DNA from: Demequina zhanjiangensis | GTDB taxonomy: Bacteria; Actinomycetota; Actinomycetes; Actinomycetales; Demequinaceae | Direction of reading: 5' to 3' | NCBI RefSeq assembly: GCF_030418315.1 | Contig: NZ_JAUHPV010000005.1 | Location: forward strand, 1 to 64,000 | DNA length: 64,000 nt | Part shown: positions 52,186 through 61,563 of the stretch, piece by piece | Numbering within the stretch: the stretch's first letter is position 1 | Layout: each line of letters begins with the position of its first letter | Notes under the pieces: model-generated | What the model saw: the letters and a program-made list of their open reading frames with translations, nothing else | Told to the model about the DNA's origin: nothing | Database searches by the model: none | Made by a program: the position numbers and the translations under genes

Positions 52186-52274
52186 GTCCGGGTGGCGGAA
52201 TTGGCAGACGCGCTAGCTTGAGGTGCTAGTGCCCGTTTTAGGGCGTGGGGGTTCAAGTCCCCCCTCGGACACCA
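52186..52274 (+). tRNA. tRNA-Leu (anticodon GAG)
   Basis: Acceptor GTCCGGG pairs with CTCGGAC (one G-U), D arm GGCGGAATTGGCAGACGC, anticodon loop TTGAGGT in a CTAGC/GCTAG stem, and a long class II variable arm (GCCC/GGGC). T arm GGGGGTTCAAGTCCCCC and encoded CCA end follow. Reads CUC/CUU codons. Confidence 0.97.
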
Positions 52275-52277
52275 GCA

Positions 52278-52305
52278 GAAAGGCCCCTCCTCGGAGGGGC
52301 CTTTC
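52278..52305 (+). terminator. tRNA terminator hairpin
   Basis: GAAAGGCCCCTC and GAGGGGCCTTTC form a 12-bp perfect stem with a 4-base loop, 3 bases after the tRNA CCA. Confidence 0.85.
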
Positions 52306-52355
52306 GCCGTGTCGGGGGTGCCTCAGGCCCGAGCGTCCCCGATAGTGTGGGGCGC

Positions 52356-53654
52356 ATGTCAGACGACTCCCTCATCCAGCTGACCCAGGACCTGATCCGC
52401 TTCGACACGTCGAACTACGGCGACGAGCCCGGACCCGGTGAGCGCGAGGCGACCGAGTACGTGGCGACCTTCCTGTCCAATCTCGGGCTTGAGCCGGTCA
52501 TCCGCGAGGCCGAGCCTGGACGCACCACGGTGACGGCGCTGTGGGAGGGGAAGGACCGCTCCCGCCCGCCGCTCGTCCTGCACGGTCACCTCGACGTCGT
52601 TCCGGCGTTCCCCGAGGAATGGACCTACCCGCCGTTCGCCGCGGAGATCCACGACGACATGATCTGGGGTCGCGGCGCCGTGGACATGAAGGGCATCGAC
52701 GCGATGTTCCTCGAGGCCGTCAAGCGCATCATCACCTCGGGCCGCAAGCCCGCGCGCGACATCGTGATCGCGTTCTTCGCCGACGAGGAGCACGGGGGCC
52801 GGCGCGGTGCCGCGTGGATGGTCGAGAACCACCCCGAGGACTTCCATGGCGCGAGCGAGGCGGTGTCTGAGGTCGGGGGCTTCTCGGTCCAGATCGCCGG
52901 CAAGCGCACCTACCTGATCCAGACCGCCGAGAAGGGCATCTCCTGGCTCAGGCTCGTCGGCACCGGCATCCAGGGTCACGGAAGCCTCGTCCACCACGAC
53001 AACGCCGTCGCGCACCTTGCAGGCGCGATGACCCGGATCGGATCCCACGAGTGGCCGCTCGACATCAACCCCACCGCTGAGGCGCTGCTGCGGGGCGTGG
53101 CCGAGCTTCTCGACATCGAGTACGAGCCCACCGAGGAGCGCGTCGCGCAGATCGTCGCAGGCATGGGGCCCGTGAGCCGGATGATCGAGGCGTCGCTGCG
53201 CAACACCTCGAACCCCACGATGATGGACGCCGGTTACAAGACCAACGTCGTGCCGGACGTGGCGACGGGCTACATCGACACGCGCTACCTGCCCGGTCAG
53301 CAGGAGCAGGTGCTGCGTCAGCTCGAGGAGCTCGCGGGCAACCACGTGAAGGTCGAGCAGTACATCGAGCAGCCTGCCGTGGAAGCACCCTTCGAGGCTC
53401 CGGTGGTCGAGAAGATGATCTCCGCGCTGCGCACCGCCGACCCCGAGGCCGTCGCGCTGCCCTACATGATGATGGGCGGCACGGACAACAAGCACCTGGC
53501 GAGGCTGGGCATCAACGGCTATGGCTTCGCACCGCTCATGCTGCCGGACGGGCTCGACTTCTCGAGCCTGTTCCACGGCATCGACGAGCGCATCCCGATC
53601 TCATCGCTGCGCGTGGGCGCCGACGTGGTGGTGCAGTTCCTGCTGGACTGCTGA
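52356..53654 (+). CDS. M20/M25/M40 family metallopeptidase
   Basis: A 432-residue zinc peptidase. Metal ligands are in HGHLDVVPAFP (His and Asp), VDMKG and DEEHGG; GGTDNKHLA supplies the C-terminal His, with a dimerisation domain in the middle. Members act as dipeptidases, carboxypeptidases or deacylases, and the substrate is not readable. ATG at 52356 chosen because residues before it lie in the tRNA. Confidence 0.92.
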   Translation: MSDDSLIQLTQDLIRFDTSNYGDEPGPGEREATEYVATFLSNLGLEPVIREAEPGRTTVTALWEGKDRSRPPLVLHGHLDVVPAFPEEWTYPPFAAEIHDDMIWGRGAVDMKGIDAMFLEAVKRIITSGRKPARDIVIAFFADEEHGGRRGAAWMVENHPEDFHGASEAVSEVGGFSVQIAGKRTYLIQTAEKGISWLRLVGTGIQGHGSLVHHDNAVAHLAGAMTRIGSHEWPLDINPTAEALLRGVAELLDIEYEPTEERVAQIVAGMGPVSRMIEASLRNTSNPTMMDAGYKTNVVPDVATGYIDTRYLPGQQEQVLRQLEELAGNHVKVEQYIEQPAVEAPFEAPVVEKMISALRTADPEAVALPYMMMGGTDNKHLARLGINGYGFAPLMLPDGLDFSSLFHGIDERIPISSLRVGADVVVQFLLDC

Positions 53655-53659
53655 GGTCA

Positions 53660-53688
53660 CGGCGTCGCGGGCACGGCCCGAGTCGCCG
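53660..53688. terminator. Possible hairpin between M20 and DUF5703 genes
   Basis: CGGCG...GGGC-ACG-GCCC...CGCCG with a partly paired internal loop, between two converging genes. Confidence 0.35.
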
Positions 53689-53704
53689 CGTGGTTGCGAG
53701 CCGC

Positions 53705-53959
53705 TCAGGCGGCGTCGAAGCGCTCCACCCTCATGGTCCGGCGCCTGAGCCAGAACTTGCGTGTGCCTCCGATGAACAGCTGGGTGCGCGCGAGCTCCCA
53801 ATGGCCGTACTCCGCCTGCTCCGTGAGCATCGCGCGCGCGTCCGCCTTCGACACGTCCCTCGGGATGGTCACCACGCGCCACTCGAAGCGCGACCGCTGA
53901 GCGTCCTTCGCGCGCTTGGGTGTGACCACGTGGCGCGGGCTGTCCGGGGTGCTGTTCAT
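53705..53959 (-). CDS. DUF5703 family small protein
   Basis: An 84-residue protein with the family's FEWRVVTIPRDVSKADAR, EYGHWELARTQLFIGG and WLRRRTMRV segments. It is basic and Trp-rich; function unknown. ATG at 53959 has GGGAGGG six bases upstream, favoured over the ATG at 53965, which abuts the RBS. It is divergent from the acidic protein gene. Confidence 0.8.
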   Translation of the reverse strand: MNSTPDSPRHVVTPKRAKDAQRSRFEWRVVTIPRDVSKADARAMLTEQAEYGHWELARTQLFIGGTRKFWLRRRTMRVERFDAA

Positions 53960-54004
53960 GTTCATCCCTCCCATTTCAGCAGACTCACGAGTACCGTCGA
54001 GACC

Positions 54005-54277
54005 ATGAACGAGTCTCGTGAGGCATTGAGGCGCCTGCAAGCGGCCCTCGAGGAGCATCTTGCGGCGGTCGCGGCGCGGCGCGGCGACGACGATGTCGCC
54101 GTGGATGACGCGTATGACGCGGTGGCCGAGGCCTTCGAGGCGTACGACTCGGCGCTTGACGACGAGTTCGGCGAGAGCCTGCCGCTCATGCTCGACGACT
54201 CGGACGAGCTCGATGCCCACGCGGTCGAGGATGAGGACGAGCTGGACGACGACATCGAGGAGTTCGAGCTGCGCTGA
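54005..54277 (+). CDS. Small acidic hypothetical protein
   Basis: A 90-residue protein, MNESREALRRLQAALEEHL..., with a helical N-terminus and a strongly acidic C-terminus (EDEDELDDDIEEFELR). No motif is recognised. It is divergent from DUF5703 with a 45-bp gap, and converges on the aldo/keto reductase. Coding is supported by its isolated, well-formed frame. Confidence 0.68.
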   Translation: MNESREALRRLQAALEEHLAAVAARRGDDDVAVDDAYDAVAEAFEAYDSALDDEFGESLPLMLDDSDELDAHAVEDEDELDDDIEEFELR

Positions 54278-54314
54278 CAGGACCGGGCCAGGGCTGTCGT
54301 CTCCACGGGTGCTC

Positions 54315-55277
54315 CTACCGGCGCTCCGGATAGCCGAGCTCCGGCGCTGTCACCTCGTCGAGAGCGCCGAGGATCGCGGACGGGAGCTCCAGATCGGCCG
54401 CCTCGAGCGAGGGTGCGAGCTGGTGCGCAGTGCGTGCGCCGACGATCGCGGAGGCGAGCCATTCCCGAGACAGCACCCACGCGAGCGCGACCTCCTGGGA
54501 GGACATGCCCAGCCCGTCGGCGGCTGTGGCGAGTGCATCGACCACGGTGCGCGAGCGTTCTCCCAGGTACGGGTCCACGAATCCGGCGAGGTGCTCGGAC
54601 GCGGCTCTGGAGTCGGCGGGCACGGCGTGGCGGTACTTGCCGGTGAGGACGCCGCGTCCAAGCGGCGACCAGGCGAGCACGCCCACCCCCATGGATCGGG
54701 CGGCCGGCACGACCTCCCTCTCGATGCCGCGCTGCAGCAGGGAGTACTCCATCTGCGTCGCGGAGATCGCCGGGCGCCCGGTCGCCTGGGCAGCGATCCG
54801 CGCCGTCGCCCAGCCGGGGTAGTTCGAGACGCCGACGTAGCGGGCGCGACCCGAGTTCACGGCGATCTCGAGGGCGTGCAACGTCTCGTCCGAGGGTGTG
54901 ATCGCGTCGAACGCATGGACCAGCCACAGGTCCACGTGGTCGGTGCCGAGCCGCGTGAGCGAGGCGTCGAGCGTGTCGAGCATCGTGTCGCGCGACGCAT
55001 CGATGAGCCCTCCGGACGGGGTGCGCCTGATCCCCGCCTTCGTGCAGATCTGGACGTCGTCGCGAGACACGGCGCCGGTGAGGAGCGCGCCGATCAGGGA
55101 CTCCGAGCCGCCCTCGGCGTACGTCGCCGCAGTGTCGAGCAGGGTGCCGCCGGCATCCAGGAACATGTCGAGCTGGTCCGCGGCCTCCTCGGCGGAGGTG
55201 TCCCGGCTCCATGTCATCGTGCCGAGCGCAAGCCTCGAGACCTCGAGACCGCTCGTACCGACCCGCCTGCGCTGCAT
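54315..55277 (-). CDS. Aldo/keto reductase
   Basis: A 320-residue NADPH-dependent (beta/alpha)8 oxidoreductase. The catalytic tetrad is visible: Asp and Tyr in LLDTAATYAEG, Lys in ICTKAGI, and His in LWLVHAFD. GVSNYPGW and QMEYSLLQR are typical of the AKR11/12-like group. Start ATG 55277. It probably reduces aldehydes or sugars; the substrate is unknown. Confidence 0.92.
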   Translation of the reverse strand: MQRRRVGTSGLEVSRLALGTMTWSRDTSAEEAADQLDMFLDAGGTLLDTAATYAEGGSESLIGALLTGAVSRDDVQICTKAGIRRTPSGGLIDASRDTMLDTLDASLTRLGTDHVDLWLVHAFDAITPSDETLHALEIAVNSGRARYVGVSNYPGWATARIAAQATGRPAISATQMEYSLLQRGIEREVVPAARSMGVGVLAWSPLGRGVLTGKYRHAVPADSRAASEHLAGFVDPYLGERSRTVVDALATAADGLGMSSQEVALAWVLSREWLASAIVGARTAHQLAPSLEAADLELPSAILGALDEVTAPELGYPERR

Positions 55278-55344
55278 GCGGACGACGCTACCGGCCTCCA
55301 CAGGGGTGTCGGCGTCGCGACGCGCGGACGCTAGCCTTGCAGCC

Positions 55345-56205
55345 ATGACGTGGTGGGAAGCTGTGCTGCTCGGCCTGATCCAGGGCCTGACCGAGTTCCT
55401 TCCGATCTCTTCGAGCGCGCACGTGCGCGTGCTCGGAGAGCTCCTTCCGCATGGAGCCGACCCTGGCGCGGCGTTCACCGCCATCATCCAGATCGGCACC
55501 GAGGCGGCGGTGCTGGTGTACTTCCGCAAGGACATCGTCGCCATCCTCAAGGCATGGACGGGCGCGCTGCTCGGCCACGATGGGAAGGACCGTGCGTCGC
55601 GCCTTGGTGCGCACAGCCCGGAGGCCAGGCTCGGGTGGTGGGTGATCATCGGTTCGCTCCCGATCGTGATCCTCGGCGTCCTGTTCAAGGACTCGATCGA
55701 GACCGCGCTACGCAACCTGTGGATCACCGCCACCGTCCTCGCGGTGTTCGCGCTCGTGCTCGCATGGGCCGACAGGATCGGCGCCAAGCGCCGCGAGCTG
55801 CGCGAGCTCAACGGCAAGGACGCGGTGCTGCTGGGCCTCGCGCAGGCGATGGCGCTCGTCCCCGGCGTCTCCCGTTCCGGCGGCACCATCTCGATGGGGC
55901 TGTTCCTGGGCCTGACGCGCGAGGCCGCGGCGCGCTACTCGTTCCTGCTCGCGATCCCGGCAGTGCTGGGCTCAGGGCTGTTCGAGCTCGCGACCGAGAT
56001 CGACGGCCTCACGCACGCGGACGGGCCCGGACTGGTGTCCACCGCGATCGCGACGCTCGTGGCCTTCGTGGTCGGATACGCGGTGATCGTGTGGTTCCTG
56101 CGTCTCGTGACCACCAGGTCGTTCATGCCGTTCGTGGTCTACAGGATCCTGTTCGCGGGAGTGATCGTCGGGCTGCTCACCACGGGAGTCGTCTCGGCGC
56201 TGTGA
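55345..56205 (+). CDS. uppP: Undecaprenyl-diphosphatase UppP
   Basis: A 286-residue membrane enzyme with eight or so helices that recycles the undecaprenyl carrier for peptidoglycan synthesis. GLTEFLPISSSAHV supplies the active-site Glu and Ser, and PGVSRSGGTISMGLFLGL the second motif with Arg. It also mediates bacitracin resistance when overexpressed. ATG at 55345. Confidence 0.96.
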   Translation: MTWWEAVLLGLIQGLTEFLPISSSAHVRVLGELLPHGADPGAAFTAIIQIGTEAAVLVYFRKDIVAILKAWTGALLGHDGKDRASRLGAHSPEARLGWWVIIGSLPIVILGVLFKDSIETALRNLWITATVLAVFALVLAWADRIGAKRRELRELNGKDAVLLGLAQAMALVPGVSRSGGTISMGLFLGLTREAAARYSFLLAIPAVLGSGLFELATEIDGLTHADGPGLVSTAIATLVAFVVGYAVIVWFLRLVTTRSFMPFVVYRILFAGVIVGLLTTGVVSAL

Positions 56206-56210
56206 CCGCG

Positions 56211-56229
56211 TGTGGGCCGGCGGCCCACA
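56211..56229. terminator. Convergent hairpin uppP / PAC2 gene
   Basis: TGTGGGCC-GGC-GGCCCACA, a perfect 8-bp stem with a 3-base loop between converging genes. Confidence 0.6.
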
Positions 56230-56251
56230 GCGCAGCGCCTTGCGTGCGCGG

Positions 56252-57115
56252 CTACTTGCCGGTGCCGCCGTCGCGCCGGCGAAGGAACCGCTCGAACTCG
56301 GCGGCGATCGCGTCGCCGGAGGCCTCGGGCAGGCTCGCCTCATCCATCATCGACTCGAGCCGCTCCACGTGCTGCGCGATCTCCTCGTCGTCCTCCATGA
56401 GCTCGTTCGCGCCGCGCGTCCACGCCTCCGACTCGTAGGGCAGGTCGCCCAGGTCGATCGGCACGCCCAGGAAGCGCTCGATCTGGCTGAGGAGCGCGAC
56501 GGTGCCCTTGGGGCTCGGCGGGTGCGCCACATAGTGAGGCACGCCGACCCACATGCTGAGCACCGTGATCCCGCGCAGCTCGGCCTCGTGGCCGAGCACC
56601 CCGAGGATGCCTGTCGGGCCCTCGTAGTCGGAGCGCTCAAGGTCGAACAGCTGCCGCGCCGTCGCACTCTCCGACGACACGAACGTGGGCAGCGGCCGCG
56701 TGTGCGGGACATCCACCAGGAGCGCGCCGCACGTGATGAGCGTCGTCACGTCGAGGTCCTCGGCGTGGTCGAGCAGCTCGTCCACGAAGGTGCGCCATCG
56801 CATCGAGGGTTCGATGCCCCTCACCAGCGCCACCTCGCGGTTGCCGACCCAGTCGCCCTGGGCGCGCGACACGACGGTGCCGGGCCACGACAGCACCTTG
56901 TCGCCCGAGGAGAGGCGGGTGAGCGAAGGGCGGTTGACCTGGAAGTCGTGGTAAAGCTCCGGGTCGAGCACCGCGTGCTCGCGTGCGTCCCATTGATCTG
57001 CGATGTGGTCCAGCGCGCTGGACGCGGCGGTGCCGGCGTCGTTCCAGCCTTCGAAGGCTGCGATCATCACGGACTCGTCCTCGGGGAGGTGGGGGATCTC
57101 GGTCTCCTCGTTCAT
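56252..57115 (-). CDS. PAC2 family protein
   Basis: A 287-residue protein related to the archaeal/eukaryotic proteasome-assembly chaperone 2 fold, with SVMIAAFEGWNDAGTAAS near the start and TGILGVLGHEAELRG and SMWVGVPHYV in the middle. A common actinobacterial gene of unknown function. It does not by itself show that a proteasome is present. The start at 57115 is near the divergent HAD gene. Confidence 0.9.
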   Translation of the reverse strand: MNEETEIPHLPEDESVMIAAFEGWNDAGTAASSALDHIADQWDAREHAVLDPELYHDFQVNRPSLTRLSSGDKVLSWPGTVVSRAQGDWVGNREVALVRGIEPSMRWRTFVDELLDHAEDLDVTTLITCGALLVDVPHTRPLPTFVSSESATARQLFDLERSDYEGPTGILGVLGHEAELRGITVLSMWVGVPHYVAHPPSPKGTVALLSQIERFLGVPIDLGDLPYESEAWTRGANELMEDDEEIAQHVERLESMMDEASLPEASGDAIAAEFERFLRRRDGGTGK

Positions 57116-57138
57116 CCGGCCAGCCTAGACTGGCGCCC

Positions 57139-57819
57139 GTGAATCCACACGACTCTGACCCCGTGGCCGTGCTGTGGGACATGGACGGCACCCTCATCGA
57201 CTCGGAGCCCTACTGGATCTCGGCAGAGAAGCAGCTGGCGTCGCGCTTCGGAGTGGAATGGACCGACGAGGACGGACTGAGCCTCGTGGGTCGCGCGCTG
57301 CCGGAGTCGGCGGTGATCCTGGCGGACCGGGGCATCGATCTCCCTCACGAGCAGATCGTGGAGTTCCTCGTCGCCTCCGTCGCAGGCGACATGGCTGTGC
57401 GAGTCCCGTGGCAGGAGGACGCGCGGGCGCTCCTGAACGAGGTGGTCGGGGCGGGCATCCCCTGCGCGCTGGTCACGATGTCCTATGCGCGTCTCGCGCA
57501 GGCGTTCCAGGCGCGGGTGCCGGAGGCCTTCCAGGTCGTCGTCTCTGGCGACGAGGTCGAGCACGGCAAGCCCGACCCTGAGGCCTACCTTCTTGCGGCC
57601 CAGCGGCTCGGGGTGGACATCGAGAGGTGCGTCGCGATCGAGGACTCGCGGTCGGGCGTGAGGTCGGCCGCCGCGTCGGGCGCGCGCACGATCGCGGTGC
57701 GCAGGCTGACGCCGCTCGAGGAGATCGAGGGGGTGAGCCGCGTCGCGTCGCTCGAGCACGTCACGGTCGACACGCTCCGCGCGGTCGCGCGGGGCCAGGT
57801 GCTCGACTCCCTCGACTGA
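57139..57819 (+). CDS. HAD-superfamily phosphatase (DMDG type)
   Basis: A 226-residue haloacid dehalogenase-like phosphatase with nucleophile motif LWDMDGTLIDSE, ALVTMSY in the middle, GKPDPEAYLLAA, and the acidic IEDSRSGVRSA. The cap of about 70 residues follows the first motif. Probably a sugar-phosphate or phosphoglycolate-type phosphatase; the exact substrate is unknown. GTG start at 57139. Confidence 0.9.
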   Translation: MNPHDSDPVAVLWDMDGTLIDSEPYWISAEKQLASRFGVEWTDEDGLSLVGRALPESAVILADRGIDLPHEQIVEFLVASVAGDMAVRVPWQEDARALLNEVVGAGIPCALVTMSYARLAQAFQARVPEAFQVVVSGDEVEHGKPDPEAYLLAAQRLGVDIERCVAIEDSRSGVRSAAASGARTIAVRRLTPLEEIEGVSRVASLEHVTVDTLRAVARGQVLDSLD

Positions 57820-57915
57820 TCGCTGACGCCGCGGCGGAGATTCTGCAGGTTCCCTCAAGGACCTTGGTCCCGGGTCGATGGGGTGCTCGACACCGCATCC
57901 CCGGGGAGGACCACA

Positions 57916-59496
57916 GTGATCCGCAAGTTCCGCGCACCTTCGATCCAGGCGAGGATCGTCACGATCCTCGCGCTCACCACCGTCGGCATGGCTGCGCTCA
58001 TCGCGCTGGGCGGAGCCGCGATCGAGGACCGGATGATGGCCGAGAGGCAGTCCGGTACCCGCCAGGTCGTCGAGCTCGCCGCCCAGGTGATCGAGCGGAA
58101 TGTCGCCCTTGCCGAGGACGGTACCCTCACGACCGAGCAGGCCCAGCAGGCCGCGATCGACGCGGTCCGTGACCTCCGCTACTCGGGCGAGGAGTACTTC
58201 TGGATCAACGACGAGACTCCCACGATGGTCATGCATCCGATCAAGCCGGAGCTCGACGGCACCGACCTCAGCGAGAACACCGACCCGAACGGCACGGCGA
58301 TCTTCGTCGAGTTCGTGGACACCGTCCAAGCGGACGGCGCGGGCTTCGTGGACTACATGTGGCCCAAGCCCGGGCAGGAGGAGGCCGCGCCCAAGGTCTC
58401 CTATGTGCAGGGGATCCCTGAGTGGAACTGGATCGTGGGTTCCGGGATCTACGTGGACGACGTTCACGCGGCCGCGGTGAGCGCAGCGCTCGGACTGGCA
58501 GGGCTGGGCCTCGGCATCGCTGTCGTGGTGGCGGGGGTCGCGCTGCTGATCGGCCGTTCGATCGTCACGGGCGTCCGCTCCGCGACGAGGGTCCTCGAGT
58601 CAGGTGACCTGGACACCAGGCTTCCCGTCGGAGAGTCCCGCACGGAGCTCGAGCAGCTCGCAGTCGCGCTCAACGAGACTCTGGACCGTTCTGCGGCCGT
58701 CGCCCGCGACGTCAGTGCCGCGGTCGACGAGCTCGACACCGCGGCGACGTCGCTCGCAGGGAGCTCGCAAGGCATGACGCACGACGTGGACAGCACCGCG
58801 GAGCGCACCGCCTCCGTGTCCGGTGCGGCGCAGGAGGTCAGCTCTGGCATCGACACGATCGCGTCCGCCACGAGCCAGATGGGCGCCTCGATCAGGGAGA
58901 TCGCCGAGAACGCGCAGTCGGTCGCGCGCATGGCCTCGGAGGCGGTGGAGGCGTCGGAGGCGACGAGCCGCACCGTCGAGGAGCTCGGCTCATCCAGCGA
59001 GGAGATCGGTGCGGTCGTGAACGTCATCACCGCGATCGCGGAGCAGACCAATCTCCTGGCGCTCAACGCCACGATCGAGGCGGCGCGCGCAGGCGAGGCG
59101 GGATCCGGCTTCGCGGTCGTGGCCGGCGAGGTCAAGGACCTCGCACAGGAGACCGCGCGCGCCACGGGCGGCATCTCCGACCGCGTGGCCGCCATCCAGT
59201 CCACGGTGGAGCGGGCGTCCGAGGAGATCACGCGCATCGGGGAGATCATCCGAGCGATCTCGGACTTCCAGTCGACGATTGCGGGGGCGGTGGAGGAGCA
59301 GACGGCGACGACCGCCGAGATGGCCTCCAGCGCCGAACGCGTGGCCGACAGCGGCCGGACGATCGCCTCGTCGCTGGACGAGGTCAACCAGGCGTCGCTG
59401 CGAACCTCCGAGGGGATCCGCGCGGTGAACTCTGCGGCGGCAGCGCTCGCGGAGACGTCTCAGCGGCTGCGCACCGCCGCAGGTGCCTCGGTCTGA
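57916..59496 (+). CDS. Methyl-accepting chemotaxis protein with Cache-type sensor
   Basis: A 526-residue chemoreceptor. Membrane helices lie at about 14-36 and 186-214. The extracytoplasmic part has [20 protein letters not shown] and [16 protein letters not shown], typical of single Cache (sCache_2) domains. HAMP follows, then the signalling hairpin tip [28 protein letters not shown] is five bases before the GTG at 57916; an upstream GTG at 57883 is less likely. No che or flagellar gene is nearby. Confidence 0.92.
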   Translation: MIRKFRAPSIQARIVTILALTTVGMAALIALGGAAIEDRMMAERQSGTRQVVELAAQVIERNVALAEDGTLTTEQAQQAAIDAVRDLRYSGEEYFWINDETPTMVMHPIKPELDGTDLSENTDPNGTAIFVEFVDTVQADGAGFVDYMWPKPGQEEAAPKVSYVQGIPEWNWIVGSGIYVDDVHAAAVSAALGLAGLGLGIAVVVAGVALLIGRSIVTGVRSATRVLESGDLDTRLPVGESRTELEQLAVALNETLDRSAAVARDVSAAVDELDTAATSLAGSSQGMTHDVDSTAERTASVSGAAQEVSSGIDTIASATSQMGASIREIAENAQSVARMASEAVEASEATSRTVEELGSSSEEIGAVVNVITAIAEQTNLLALNATIEAARAGEAGSGFAVVAGEVKDLAQETARATGGISDRVAAIQSTVERASEEITRIGEIIRAISDFQSTIAGAVEEQTATTAEMASSAERVADSGRTIASSLDEVNQASLRTSEGIRAVNSAAAALAETSQRLRTAAGASV

Positions 59497-59541
59497 CGTG
59501 ATCGAGCGCGGTGCCGCCACTGATGAGGGCGAACCCACGCG

Positions 59542-60360
59542 TCAGGTCAGGCCGAGCGCCTTCATCGCCTTCTCGGGCTCCAGGGCCGGGGGAGTGCCAC
59601 CGAACTGCGGGCAGAGCTCGCGGAAGTTGCACCAGTCGCACAGCTTGCTGGGCTTCGCGACGAAGCGCGCTTCGCGTGCGCACGCGCTGATCTCGACCCA
59701 CAGATCCCGGATCTCCGCCTCGACGTTGGCCAGGTCCTCCGCTGTGGGGCGGAGCATCAGGGTGCCGCCGTCCTTGAGGAATAGGAGCTGGAGGAGCGCA
59801 GGACGCGTCCCCCGCAGCCGCTCGACCAGGAGCGCGTAGAACTTCATCTGGAAGCGCTCCTTGGTGCCGTAGCGCGGGTGCGGCGTCTTCCCGGTCTTGT
59901 AGTCGGACAGCCTGATCGAGCCGTCCGGCGCCGTCTCCACCCGATCGATGATCCCGCGCAGCAGCGGCCCGTCGGGGAGCTGGAGCTCGACGAACTCCTC
60001 CTTGCCGGAAGGCTGAAGCCGGGTGGGGTTCTCCATGGTGAAGTAGGTGCGCAGCCGCGAGCGGGCGTCCTCGAGCCACACTGCGAGCGCCGCGTCGTCC
60101 TCGTGGAGCTCCGCCAACGCCGGGTTGCGCTCCAGCATCCGCTCCCACCGAGGCGCGACGGCGGCAAGAGCCGCCTGCTCGGTCCTCTCCGCGGCGGGCA
60201 GGTCGAACAGGTCCTCGAGGACCGCGTGGACGAGCGTTCCGAGCGTCGCCGCAGCCGAGGGCGGCTCGGGCACCTTGTCGATGGTCCGCAGCCGGAACAT
60301 CAGCGGGCACTGGCGGAAGTCGCTGGCTCGCGACGGGGAGAGGGCGGGGCGTCTGGCCAT
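59542..60360 (-). CDS. RecB-like PD-(D/E)XK nuclease with Fe-S cysteines
   Basis: A 272-residue single-domain exonuclease-like protein. IIDRVETAPDGSIRLSDYKTGKT carries the nuclease Asp and Lys. Four cysteines, C18 (FRQCPLMF) plus CDWCNFRELC near the C-terminus, match the 4Fe-4S arrangement of AddB/Cas4-type enzymes. It lacks helicase motifs, so it is a stand-alone nuclease. Widespread in actinobacteria with a presumed DNA-repair role. Confidence 0.9.
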   Translation of the reverse strand: MARRPALSPSRASDFRQCPLMFRLRTIDKVPEPPSAAATLGTLVHAVLEDLFDLPAAERTEQAALAAVAPRWERMLERNPALAELHEDDAALAVWLEDARSRLRTYFTMENPTRLQPSGKEEFVELQLPDGPLLRGIIDRVETAPDGSIRLSDYKTGKTPHPRYGTKERFQMKFYALLVERLRGTRPALLQLLFLKDGGTLMLRPTAEDLANVEAEIRDLWVEISACAREARFVAKPSKLCDWCNFRELCPQFGGTPPALEPEKAMKALGLT

Positions 60361-60433
60361 GGCGCCACAGTACGCGGACGCTCCGACACGCGGCACGGTC
60401 CCGACCGGCTCCGCGACCCTCTACCGTGGACCC

Positions 60434-61543
60434 ATGCCCCAGCAGCCCCGTCAGACCCGCGGCTTCTCGCTCGGAACGCTCGTCGGCGCACGGATCATCG
60501 TGCAGCCGTCCACGCTCGTGATGCTCGTGATCCTGGCGGCGATCTTCGCGTCCGGCTCGGGGACGCTCAACAGCCGGACCTTCATCCTGGGCCTGTCGCT
60601 CGCGGTGATCCTCTTCGCCTCCGTGTTCCTGCATGAGGCCTCGCACGCGCTCGCCGCGCGCGCCTTCGGCAGGCGGGTCGACGAGATCGTCCTCACCCTG
60701 TGGGGCGGCCACACGTCCTTCGACGCACGCGACATCACCCCGAAGGTCGCCGCTGTCACCGCCCTCGCGGGTCCCGCCGCGAACCTCGTGATCGGCGTGG
60801 TGATCTACGTCCTCAGCGACGCCGGGGTGCTCGGCGGGCTCCCTGGTCAGATCCTCGCGTGGGCCGGGTACGCGAACCTGCTGCTCGCAGCGTTCAACAT
60901 CCTGCCGGGCGTCCCGATGGACGGCGGGCACGTGCTCGAGGCCGTGGTGTGGGCGCTGACCGGACGCAGGCACACCGGACTGAAGGTGGCGGCGTGGGGC
61001 GGCCGCGTGATCGCCGCGGGAGTCGTCCTGTGGGCGGTCGCGGTGCCGCTCCTCAACGGCCGGACGCCTGACACGTTCTCGATCGTCTGGTCGCTCCTGC
61101 TGGCCTCGATCCTGTGGCCCGCGGCCTCCGCGGCCCTGCGGCATTCGCAGACGGTCGGCAGGCGCGTCGGGGTCTCGGCCGTGACGCTCATGGATGCCGC
61201 TGTGGGCGTCCCGTTCGATGTGACGGTGGCCGACGTGGTCGCCACGGCGCGCTCCGTCGGCGCGAACGAGGCGGTCGTGCTAGCCGCCGACGGGGTGCCC
61301 GCAGGTCACATCACCATGGACGTCGCGCTGTCGGTGCCCGAGGAGCGCAGGGCCTCCACGGGCCTCCAGGCCGTCACGACCCCGCTGCCGCGCGGCGCCG
61401 TGGTGCAGGCGACCGACGACGCTGAGGACCTTGTCGGCCACCTGCGCGAATGGTGGGGGAGGACCGACGTGTGGGTGGTCTCGTCCGACGGGGAGCCTGT
61501 CGGCGTCCTGCGGCTCCTCGATGCCATGAACGCGCTCCGATAG
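60434..61543 (+). CDS. Site-2 protease family (M50) metalloprotease
   Basis: A 369-residue intramembrane zinc protease. The HEASHALAA motif (H67, E68, H71) supplies the zinc site, LPGVPMDGGHVLEA gives the third ligand Asp, and about six hydrophobic helices surround it. The C-terminal 120 residues resemble a CBS-like regulatory domain. Its position before trmI and the pupylation genes is commonly seen in actinobacteria, with unknown target. Confidence 0.9.
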   Translation: MPQQPRQTRGFSLGTLVGARIIVQPSTLVMLVILAAIFASGSGTLNSRTFILGLSLAVILFASVFLHEASHALAARAFGRRVDEIVLTLWGGHTSFDARDITPKVAAVTALAGPAANLVIGVVIYVLSDAGVLGGLPGQILAWAGYANLLLAAFNILPGVPMDGGHVLEAVVWALTGRRHTGLKVAAWGGRVIAAGVVLWAVAVPLLNGRTPDTFSIVWSLLLASILWPAASAALRHSQTVGRRVGVSAVTLMDAAVGVPFDVTVADVVATARSVGANEAVVLAADGVPAGHITMDVALSVPEERRASTGLQAVTTPLPRGAVVQATDDAEDLVGHLREWWGRTDVWVVSSDGEPVGVLRLLDAMNALR

Positions 61544-61563
61544 CGGCCCCTAGGATTGAGCGC

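Noticed and set aside
56252-57115. PAC2 protein as proof of a proteasome
   Set aside because: PAC2-fold proteins occur widely in actinobacteria independent of 20S genes; not used as evidence.
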